Of a stretch of 64,000 bases of DNA, positions 12,241 to 23,800 are shown in pieces (position 1 is the first letter of the stretch; the number at the start of each line of letters is the position of its first letter). The DNA is from Tanypteryx hageni. Its lineage: Eukaryota; Arthropoda; Insecta; Odonata; Petaluridae. The notes under the pieces were generated by a model. It searched no databases. It saw only the letters and a program-made list of their open reading frames with translations, and was not told the origin of the DNA. The position numbers were made by a program, and so were the translations under genes. Location of the stretch: positions 80,736,572-80,800,571 of the forward strand of contig CM054116.1 in assembly GCA_028673005.1 (NCBI GenBank), given 5' to 3'.

Positions 12241-13598
12241 AAACGAATGACCTAATGAGACCACACTACATGAACACAGAGTAAATACTAAATACAAAGA
12301 GAATGACGCAATACAACATATGTATAGGACCTTTAGTCAACAAAACTTTATAAAATGTATGCATGCCACAATTGACTCAACACCTGAATGCAAAGTATTG
12401 CATTACTGTCACAAAATTGCCACAAACTGTATTCAGAATAACTCTGAAGAGTCAGACAAATTGATTACACATGTAAACTGGCAACAAATAACATCTGGAA
12501 GGGTTGCTGATTGTTGCCACTTTTCAATCAGCCTAAAAAACAGCAAATAATGTGATTATGTAAATGAAATTCCATTCTTCTCAATAAGATGTAACATCCG
12601 CATGAATTATGTCTCCATTTCTGTATACACCTCTGCATTTTTGAAATACTTATAATTAAGTGATAAACTCGAGATTTTAAATAATTATAGCTAAATCAAT
12701 GGAGGTTATTTATATCAAATGTAGGCGTGAGCTGAAATTATAAAGCATTTGCATATTAAAATAGCGTCAGAAAGTTCCAAGCCCCTAGTTTAATATTATT
12801 TTTTACTAGTGTAGCATTTTCAGGTTTTACCAGAATTTTTTAAAATACCTAGTTCCCATTACTACCATGCAGAAAAAAATTCAAACATTCAAATTTTTCA
12901 AAGAAAACCAATTTTCCTCCTTGAATAATTTTAATAGTTTTCAAAAACAAATATATGTTTGTGTAAATATGACAATAAGCATTATATAAACTATGTTTAT
13001 TATAGCTATGATGACTGTTGACATGATAATTCTGAGATGATACATTCTTAGGAGATCCAAAGTGAAACACAATGACACCTATCAAAGATTATAGGCATTC
13101 ATTGCATCACTAACACAGCATATACAGTAATGTACAAAAATCTTTTAATAACATAATAAAAATTAGCAAAATAATCAGATCATAAGAATTATTATAAAAA
13201 CTTTAAGAATGTTATACAGTTGACTTTTATATAAAATATCAGAGATGTCAAAGTAAGAGATCAAATACATTTTACAATCAGCTGAACTTTGATCTAGAAA
13301 GTTGATTTTCCTAAGCTTGATCTATAAAATTAATTTTCCTAAGTTAAAAAAATAATTTCGGAATGATCACAAAGGTTTACATATGTGTTAGCACAGCTGT
13401 TGTTCCCACAATATATATTACATTTTAAAAATACATTTTATGAGAATATCAAAATTACTTCCAGTATAATTTCCATCAGGCAAAATATCGATGATTACTA
13501 CAAAACCGTATCACATATACATCATCATTTAGGATATTAGAAAATTTAGTCATCGAGGCATTTAATTAAAATTACTTCTTTCATCATATAACTAGGCC
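12241..13598. other. Intergenic AT-rich DNA with a probable haem-transporter poly(A) signal
   Basis: I see no coding exon in this 1.36-kb stretch. An ATTAAA on the minus strand (plus-strand TTTAAT at 13561-13566) lies 33 bases past the haem-transporter stop codon and could be its poly(A) signal. Open frames here are short and lack family motifs. Confidence 0.5.
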
Positions 13599-14324
13599 TC
13601 ATGAAATAGAAAGAAGTGGAGGATTTTCTCTCCTGATTACATTAGTGTATATTTTTCCAAATATTAATAAAACCAACCCCCATTTTGCGGTCATAAATGT
13701 CCACACTGCTGCAATATATGAACTTCGGCTCACTGGTAGAATCGCTGTAAAAGAATAAATTCAAAGTCAGTTCGAGTTTTTGGAGAAACAGGTTAAGAGA
13801 AATTTCATATATTATAGTTCTCTCCATTATAATTACTTAATATGAAAATATACTCACGTATTGAATACCACACGGCATAGAAAATGTACCAAATAGTGCC
13901 TGCTATTCCAATTGTCATAACCATTAACCCCAAAAATTGTATGCCCTGAAGAGTACTTGTGTCATGATATGAATCTAAAGTTCTATTATATTTTACGTAG
14001 TGTAGATGAAATGCTGCCCCTGCAAATACAGCTGCAACAAAATATTAGTGCTTATTAAATAAATTACGTGGCACAAGTAAAGAGTAAAAGAAAATATACT
14101 GCACCTCACCTGACACTAATGCCCAGGAACCGGCATCAATGTTATCATAGTGAAAGAAAACGAAAAACGCAGATACGCCGAAGCCTACACCAAGAAGACT
14201 GGTAAACAAATGAAAAGGATAAAAGCAGTTATTGCACATTTTTTAAAGTTCGCTATAGCTCTTCGAACTCCTTACAGACCGCTAAACATATATACATGCA
14301 TACATACACTGTATGTATTGACAT
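13599..14324 (-). CDS. HRG-1-like haem transporter (SLC48A1 family)
   Basis: Four exons are joined in phase: 14324-14308, 14198-14110, 14031-13858 and 13744-13599, giving 141 residues (human HRG-1 has 146). All introns are GT-AG; the acceptor before 14198 has a long pyrimidine tract. The protein has four hydrophobic segments. LLGVGFGVSAFFVFFHY (about 7-23) aligns with HRG-1 TM1. AFHLHYVKY (about 42-50) holds histidines where HRG-1 has its haem-handling His. SSYIAAVWTFMTAKWGLVLL near the C-terminus aligns with the family's YYLSSVWSFISFKWAFLL. These proteins move haem out of endolysosomes. The first exon (only MSIHT plus two bases) was chosen because phase and donor GTATGT fit; it is the least certain part. 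An alternative start is the in-frame ATG at 14239. Confidence 0.75.
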
Positions 14325-14851
14325 GTGAATCACGAATACATCGATAATGGCAGATAAACAACTATTTGATTTATTCAAATAAATGATTTGATTATATAAG
14401 CAAGTTTTATTTAATCAATAATTAACTAATTTAAATATGTATTCTAGGTTATAGTCGTTGATACTATATATCACATTAATTTCATTCATATAAGTGGCGC
14501 CATTCTTAAAACTATCACTGCAATCGACAGTTACAATTTGGCGAATAAATTTGGACACCGTTTGTTAATCCATTACTTGAGTACGCTTATGCATAAAATT
14601 AACATAAACTCGTAAAATAAACATACATTTAACTCGGCAATTGAAGACTATGGAAAGTATATACCAAGGTAACAACTTTCACAGGAATATGGTGATAAAT
14701 ATGGTTGTAAAAATTTTTAGCATGGGAATTAATCTTTTTATTTTTTTTTAAATTCGAACAAGAAGATATCTATAAAATGTAAGTAATTTAATTTCATAAC
14801 TTTATGACTTTATAAATGTTATTGATTGCTCATAGTATTCTATGATAAATA
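14325..14851. promoter_or_regulatory. Shared 5' region of divergent haem-transporter and VPS4-like genes
   Basis: Only about 530 bases separate the two predicted start codons, which face away from each other. The interval is AT-rich, has no ORF of note and no recognisable mobile element, unlike the DNA around it. A bidirectional promoter is inferred from geometry. No TATA or Inr motif can be called with confidence. Confidence 0.5.
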
Positions 14852-17800
14852 ATGCTAGTGACTGATCATATTGAAGCATCTGAAATTTGTTTTTACATTC
14901 AATATTGCAATAGACTGGATCAAATTCTCAAGCTAATATCTAATGGAGAAGTTGTCGATGATGAAGTTGTTCATCATCTATACCACGACTGTATTAAATT
15001 AACTGGAGATGCTGTGGATGCTGAGCCAGATCCATTTTTGTCGGTATGTTACTTTAAAAACTTGAGTTTATAAAAAAATCATCGATTTACATATCAATTG
15101 CCATCAAGAAATTTATTGTGACACTGAAATTAAACTTTTATTATATTTCACGAAGAGTATTTAAATATAAATAAATATAATTACGGCTTGTGGTTTAGAA
15201 GATAAAAATTCGAGAGCCGCCCAATCTTTCGATACTGTTTTGCACGCAAAGTGGAGGAATTGGCTACAGTTAACAATTAAATCCACATTCAACTGTTAAG
15301 TGAACGCCTTAGTAGCAGATAAGTTTTAAATAGTCAATTCTAGATGTTTTCATTTTAAAATATAAATAAAGAACGACTTTGATATCGCTGTATTATATTT
15401 ATAGGGCATACTTTTCCCTCTTATTACTCTTTTGAACTACATTTATAACGCTCTCCCTACAAGAGTATATTAAACTGGCCTCGCTTTCTTCCGGGAAATC
15501 ATATCTAAAAATTAAACATTTAAAAGCAAGGAACTGATGGAAGCTTTAACAAACGGGGGGAAAACAAAGATTGTTTCTGTAATAGAAATAAAAGAATTAT
15601 TGAAGTATTTGCATTTTAACCATTTAAATACTAGCTGAGATTAATTCTTTGCTTTAATTCATTCGTTTTCCTAAAGGATATAACGCATGTTTCTTATTTT
15701 TTCGAAAAATTCTCCTCGCTAATCTAACCACAGTTACCTAACCCGGATGTGAGCCTGTTGCCTTGCAAATATCCGGTTTGAAATGATAAAAAGCCGTTTT
15801 AAATGACTAAATAGATTTATTTTCGCGATGAAATATACATCCTTAAATAAATAATTACGAACATTCAGTAGGAAATTTCTATAATGTAGCTCTAATTTTA
15901 ATCAGTTCACTCATATGAAAAGGTTTTGATCAAATCTACGAAAACCTTATTTAAAAAACAACAACAATAATTAGCTACCGAACTTAATGTTCAGAATTTG
16001 AAATTAGCTGTCACACCTCTCTTAATTGCCCGTAGGGAAAGTGATAACAGCAAAGTCATCATCCTCACTGAAAATAACCAGATGTATCTGTGGCAAGTCC
16101 CCTTTCATATGAAGGTTCGAATCAAGCCTTATCAAATAACGTAGTATTTCTGGAGTAGTACATATTTTCGTAGAAAGGAACTGAAGGCGCTTGTGCGAGG
16201 ACTCACAGGATGACGCATCGTTGTTGGTATTTATCAAATCTTGTTCTATTGTTGTCGAGTAAATACTTATATACCGATGACGGTCGTAGTCAGAGAGTTA
16301 TCTCGTAAACAGTAAGACGCCGTGCCGGTTTTATCGCATTGAACGGCCTCTATTTCAATTTTTGTTACAAATATGATAGAACTAGAGAGGCACACGTTGA
16401 AATTCTTCGGGAAAGTTTTTTATTAAATAAAAAATGAACAAAAATATACCTTGACTTTCTTTGGATGGCGGGAAAACAAACTTCCGTTCTTTTAGGCGTT
16501 CATTGTTTCAATTCTCGAACTTCTACGATGATTCTAAGCACTTTTAATATGCGAATGACTGATGTTCTACATTCAAATGTATTACTGCTCGTAAATAACG
16601 TCACGAATGTTGTTTACATTGGTTGCTACGAAAATCATTTTCTCCTGATTCCTTTCCTCTCTCGTATTAAAAGCAATCAAAGCTCGCATTCATTCAGGAT
16701 TGAAATAATAGAATTTCGAGGTGTAACTAACGAGGTACGATCAGTGAGATTCCACTGAAGTTATAGTGCCAAATTACTGTGCCACTTTACTTTCCGCTAG
16801 TTTACATTTCACAAAGAAATAAAGTTAATATTTAGTTTTACTTCTCAATCCTCATGACATTATTAAACACGGAAAATCCATTTGTATATATAGCTAGTGA
16901 ATAAATAATAATAACAAGATGATCCAAAGAGAACTTATGATACCTACTTTCCATTTAATCACTTATTTAATACTTATATTGCCTTATACTTGAATAGCTT
17001 TAAAGTCATCGCGGATATGTAGATCTTTGTCTTCCCAAATTTCATAATTTAGCGTTATAAAATACTACAAATACATTTGAACAGAATATTAAATTCATCA
17101 CGCGTATTTGTGCGGCAAAAATAATATATCTTGATCCAATCGACAAAATAAACTAAATATTCATAGGTTTGTTTCACATCCCCTTGAAGAGTTAGCAATT
17201 TAAGTATTGTTTATTAAATTTTATTTTTAACCATTAGTTGTTTTCAAAATAAGATCATTCAACTTATTTTACAAATTTCGTACAACAGGGGTAGGCAACC
17301 TATGACCTGCAGGTCAGATTTGGGCCATTGCTCAGCTCAATTGGGCCCATGGTAATACTTCTAAGAATATACTTCTATGATATTAGGATTTTTAAATGTT
17401 TAACATGCAAAAGGATAAAATTCTGCCATTTTCTTGAGTTCCTAATGTTTTTTGAGATATTCTGTGGAAAATTAATCTCAATAATTTTTTCATATTTAAG
17501 TTTAATGTGGACTGATGAAGCTCTAGGTTGTTTAAATATGGCCCACCAAAAACATATGACTGTGAAAAAAAAAGTTGTAATTCATGTAAAATTTTATCAA
17601 CCAAAAGCAAATTTCTTTAAAACTGGTTCTGGAACTGGAACCGAACCGTTCCTTCTTTCTATCACTTGGAACTGAACCCAGAACTGAGCGAGTTCGAAAA
17701 TTTAAGGTCGGAACCAGAACATTTGGAACCGGAACTTCCCAGCTTTGGTACAGGGTGTTCGAAAAATCACCGTATCCCTAATTTATTTTCATAATATATT

Positions 17801-20800
17801 CATTACATTCTCTGACATGTACTCATATTTTATGAATCCAACAGCACCGTCATGTTCGACACAGAGATTGATGCAATGCCATTTCCTTAGTGACTTCTTC
17901 TGTGGTATTTGTATTGTTAACACTTTCAACGCAGCATGACTAGAATTCCCATCATGAGGGGTCCTATCCTGTGATGCATGACTGGAATTCCTGTCATTGT
18001 GTTACATCTGGTTATAACGGTTTGGGTGGGGGACCGTCACATCTTAGTGTCCTTTCTTTTGCCTCTAGCCGTCAGTTTGGTTCCCACCTCCGTTTGGGTA
18101 AGGTCAGTTTCACAGTTGGCAATTTTTTTCATCAGATATACATCGGATTGTGTTGGTGGTTAGTACTCACTTGTAATCATATTAAATCATTTAATCATAA
18201 TGTTTTATTATGTTTCATCACTTTCTTCATTTTTAAAGGTTTATTTATGTATTTATAAGAGAAATCAAATTCCATTACAGTGAAAAAAAAATTTTTAGGA
18301 AAAATACCAAAAGTTTTCTGTGAAACTAGTGTTTTTTTCATACTTTTTAATTGTTTATTAAGCATATAATATGTTTCTAAGCACTCATTTTTATTGTATT
18401 ATCAAGGATATATTGTCCTGAACATCCTACTTTTAAGAAATACTTGGAAAATTACGAATAATGCAACATAATCTAATGAAAAACTTTGAGAATTCAGTTC
18501 AGTCACTTGTAAGAAACTCTGGATTTTGGGGCCATGTTGAAAGGGTTAAACTCCTTGAGGTACTGTTGGTAAAAGCCTCGAAGCATTGGATCAATGAATT
18601 TGGACCTAGAGTGCAAATAACATAAAAATTGACTCATAGCTATCAGTTCACTAGAGTAGAGTTTGGTTGTACATCTTTGTCTAACACATTTGATAGGAAA
18701 AGCAGCATTAAAACATACCATAAAAATATTCATAAAGGAATTAAAGGCAGTATCAACACCATGTGCATCAAGGTTCTCGAGATAAGAAATAACAAATATT
18801 CTGAACTCCTCACTGACTGAAAATACACTTTGATGTAAAAACAGGATTGACAAAGGTAGACACTAAGAAATTTAAGTCCCACAGTAACAGCTAAATGGTC
18901 GGACAAGCCAGTAGGAAAAAACCGAGTATGGAGGACATTTCATGAAAACAGCTTAGTTAATTTTTTGATTTTACAATTTCAATTAATTAAATTGATTTGG
19001 TGTTTTTAGTTTATCCAGTGGAAATGCTTGTGAAAATCTTGCAATTATTTATATTGAACACAAAAATTAGGTTGTTTACATAAGGTTTTTCCTACATTGG
19101 CTGATTGAGCCTCAAAAAATTTTGTCAATGAAATTTCAAGGAACATATATGAATAGAGTGGCTAAAATTAATTGCTTCAAATTGTAATATTTTCGAATTT
19201 GAAAAATAAATTGCAATTAATTTGGTATTTTCATTAACAGCATTCATTACAACAAGTTCTAGGAATTTTATGTTGGCATACAAGATTGATTTCTGAAAGA
19301 AAGGCAATGGTTGGAAACTTCCTCTCCAAAAGTGAATCTACAACTTTGGCTGATGGGCAAATTCTAAGCAGTAACACTACAAGTAATGGGACAGAATGTG
19401 CAGAGATAGGTGAATAAATCTTAAATGATTATTTGTATTAATTTGCATTTCATTAAAAAACAAATGCTAATCATCAGATCTCAATTACAGTGCTGATGCT
19501 TATATTTAAGGTTACCATACATCCACATTTTTGGCACTCAGTTGTTGAGAAAGAATTCAGAAATTTTTTTGGAAATTTAAAGCATTGATCAGATCCAGAT
19601 ATTGAGCACATATTGGATTTTTAAATAATTTTAATGTGTGCCAATATTTCTACAAAAAAGATTCTATAAACTTTTTTGGTGAAAAGGGCATTCTAATTTT
19701 GATAACTCTATTATGACTGTCAGCTATTTCAGTATGCGAATTTTGTGTCCACTGCCTTTGGCTTCACTATCAGAACAAACATTGTTTCATAATATTTTCC
19801 ATTTCAAGCACTGAGTAACACTTCAATATTCGATCTTTAGTTGCTTAATAGTAACTAGTCATAGATAATCAGCTTGATTTAAATGATATTTCCTGGTAGA
19901 AAAGAGGTATGCTTTTTGCTTTAATTCTTTGAATTGAAACATAGCAATTTAATTCTTAGATGCAGAGGAAAGTCAAACTGAATATTTAGATCAATACAAC
20001 TCATGTGAAATTGAAATAGGAGGCCAGAGTGACCTGTTGCAATCCATGCTAAAGCGACCAAAGATTCAGAATGGTCTTGAAGATGTGGCTGGATTATTTG
20101 ATGCTAAACGTCTGCTTAATCAGGCCATTATACTACCATCAAAATATCCTCATCTCTTTAAAGGTACCAAAGTCTGAAAAAAACTCTTAATGTTGATTAT
20201 TGATTTTTATACTTAGATGATTTAAATTTCAAAGAATATATTTAAAAAAATATTCTATAGCTAAGGCTATGGCAGTTTGAATCTAAGAAGCAGAGAGTTA
20301 AGTAAAATATGGTTTTATCAATATCAATATCAAATATTTTTCAAGTGTCTTCTATGATTATGATAAAGATAAGCTTGCTTTATATAATTTTGATAAATGG
20401 CCCTGAAAAACAACAAAAGTAGAAACGCAGTGAAATAATATGCAATTAACTGTAGATAGTAAATACAGCATGTTACCAAAAATTCATCTGTCAAAATAAG
20501 ATTTAATCGATCCTCAGTATTCATGCATATATTTGTTGACATTAATTTTATCAAGATAGGTAACTAATCTTTTTAAGGCTTTCCATCTATCCTGCGAATA
20601 TAATAATAGGTGGAAGAAAACCTTGGAAAAGAGTATTACTATATGGTCCTCCAGGCACAGGTAAAACACGTCTGGCACATGCAATTGCTGCTCAAGCTGG
20701 AATTCCATTCTTCTGTGTATCCAGTGCTGATCTCTTGTCATCTTGGGTGGGAGAATCAGAAAAGTAAATATGTGTGGAATAACCATTTTTATTTTTAAAG

Positions 20801-23800
20801 ATCTCACTGTCAGTTTAACTATGTGACCATTTAAAGGTAAAAACTTGCTGGTAATTATTTCAAGGAATTCTAGGGTACCTATCAAACTAAAATATTCTTT
20901 ACCTACAGATTAGTTCGTGAAGTTTTCCAAAAGATAAGTGAACTATCTGGATCATCTATAATTTTTATTGATGAGATTGATGGTTTGTGCCGTAAGAGGA
21001 ATTCACAAGAAGAGGACCATTGTAGGAGGTTAGAAAGTTTTTAAATTATATATATATATATAGACCCACACTTTCCTAACCCGCAAACCTTTGAAGCGCT
21101 CATATTTTTCGCACACTCCTGCCACCACCTCTTCATCTTGCCAACCAGATGAAGTCTTGAACCTTTCCTCCCACGTACTTACCCCTGCCAAGAATGAACT
21201 CCTATCACGCAGCATTTCCTTTTGTCCCACCACCAAATTTGATCATTTTCGCCTCCTTGCCGATGTCCAGTCCTTTGCCTGCACACTACGTCTAAAAACC
21301 AACCCTCCCAAAGAAGACTCTCTCACCTCTGCCAACCCAAAACTCCCTCCTGGCCTTCCACCTACCTTTTCCATCTTCAAACCTCCTTCCCAATACATTC
21401 CATCCACCCTTCCTTCCCTACACCCGGTCGAACAATACCTCAATTATATCCTTTCCAGAATATCCCAACTTAACTTTTCCAATCTTATCGACCATACAGA
21501 TAATCTTACCAGATGTGAAAGGCATGCCATTTCTACACTCAAACATCTTGACCATATCATCATCCTCCCTGCCGACAAGGGCACCACCATGGTTGTAATG
21601 GATCGTGCCAAATATAACGAGGAAGCCGAGCACCAACTTTCTGATGATACCTTTTACCATCACCTTACGTCCAACCCCACAGACCACCACTCCTACCAAA
21701 TTTCATCCTATCTTCATTCCTCAGGAAAGCAGGAAGGCCTTCCCGATTCTGCCATTGCTCTAATGATCCCCAACAAACCCCGCACTCCCACTTTCTACCT
21801 TCTCTTTAAAATCCATAAAACCAACATCCCCGGCCGCCCCATTGTTGCCAGCTTTAATTCCCCTACAGAACGCATCTCCGCCTTCGTTGACTTCCACCTA
21901 CAACCTCTTATTTGTCAATTCCCTTCCTTCATCCAAGACACTAACCACTTTCTCAAATGCCTCAAACACCTCCCCTTTCCTCTCCCACCTAATACCATTT
22001 TGGCCACTATCGATGTCTGTTCCCTCTACACAAACATCTCCTACGATGATGGACTCTCTGCCCTTAGTAAACTCCTGGACTCAAGACCACCCGACGCAAG
22101 ACCGTCCTCCCATTTCTTATTAGACTTGGCAGCAATGGTGCTCAAAATGAACAACTTCTTCTTCAATGGGCGTCACTACCTTCAAATTAGAGGCACTGCG
22201 ATGGGCACCCGAATGGTGCCTTCATATGCCAATTGCTACCTTGGAGAATGGGAAAGACTCTTCCTCAACGTTCCACTCAGACCACTTTTGTGGCTGAGAT
22301 ACATCAACAATGTCTTCCTCATTTGGACGCATGGACCTGACTCTCTCCTTTCCTTTCTCTCGCATCTCTCCTCTCATCCTTCACTCATCTTCACCCACCA
22401 ATCCTCTACCTCCCACATCACATTCCTGGATGTCGATCTTTACCTTCAAGACAGCAAAATCTGCACCTGTGTTAATATGAAACCCACCAGCAGCCTCCAA
22501 TGCCTCCACTTTGATAGCTGCCATACCCTTCATACCAAAACCTCTATCCCCTATGCCCTTGCTCGTTGAAGATGGAGGCTTTGTTCTGATAGAGCATCCC
22601 TTCTACAGTATTACTCTGTCCTTGAGGATGCTCTTCTCAAGCATGGCTACCCTCCAGTCTTGGTCCGCGAACAGATCCATAGGGCGATGATGCCTACCCA
22701 CAATGGATTCTATCCTCACACACCCACTATTCCTGCATCTACCCCTCCACTCACTCTTACGAAACTTTTCCTTCCTGGTATCCACGAAGCCCTCAAAACA
22801 ATCCTCCATGCTGCCCACCCAATTCTTACCTCTTCCTCCCATCAGTCCCTCTTTACCAACCTTTTTGCCAATCCCCTGCTCCTCTCCTTCCGCCAGCCCC
22901 CAAATTTGGGAAATATCTTGTGAAGGAAGGAACTTCCCACTTCTACCATGCTTCTTGCCATAGGGTCTCACCCCTGTGGCAAACCTCGCTGCCTCACTTG
23001 CCCTATCCACCTACCCTCATCTTCTTTCTTGAGTCCCTCCACCAACATCACCTACCCCATCACCTCCAGAAGCAACTGCACCACCCGTAACGTCATTCAC
23101 CTCCTTACCTGCACCCTTTGTCCCACGTTTTACGTAAGCCTCACCAGCAATCCGTTAAGCATCCGCATGAACAGTCACCGGAATTGCCTTTCTCTCAGAC
23201 GCCAATACTCACAATGTCCCCTTCAATAGTTGCTACAATGCTAGGATTATTCGCGCCTTACCCTATGACACTCCTGCCCTCCTTCTTCGACACTGGGAAC
23301 TAGCACATATACATCTTCTTGACTCTTTCTCCCTGCCTGGCCTCAACCTCCGCTAACCCTATTAGCCCCCTTACAATGTCTCCTCTGTTACATTGTAGCT
23401 ATTCGCACTTTCCCTTACCACACTCCCTCCTTATTGGCTATCCACCGCTCCTACTCCCCACCTCCTCCAATCATCAACCTTCCCACATCACCCTGTCATT
23501 CCCCGTCCAGTGTTTCACTAGCAGATACTATTTTGCTGAAGAAGGGCATAGGCCTGATAAGCTTGCGTGTGTTTTTTTGTGTTCGTGTGTTTTACGTGTC
23601 TCTTCGATGCCCCCAGCAGCCTGCCAGCTTGGGTCCTCAACTTGGTTAGTATCCGCTGGGCTTCCCTCAACACCTTGTTGCCACCCTCATCACTACCTTT
23701 TCTTTTCCTTACTTATATATATATAAGTAAGGAAATCACTGAAGCAGACAGTTTATTTGTAAATACAGAATGTTAAAATTTATGTATGATAGTATGATTA

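Noticed and set aside
16022..16758. Extra exons of the VPS4-like or haem-transporter genes
   Set aside because: The open frames match neither family, and the gene models are complete and in phase without them.
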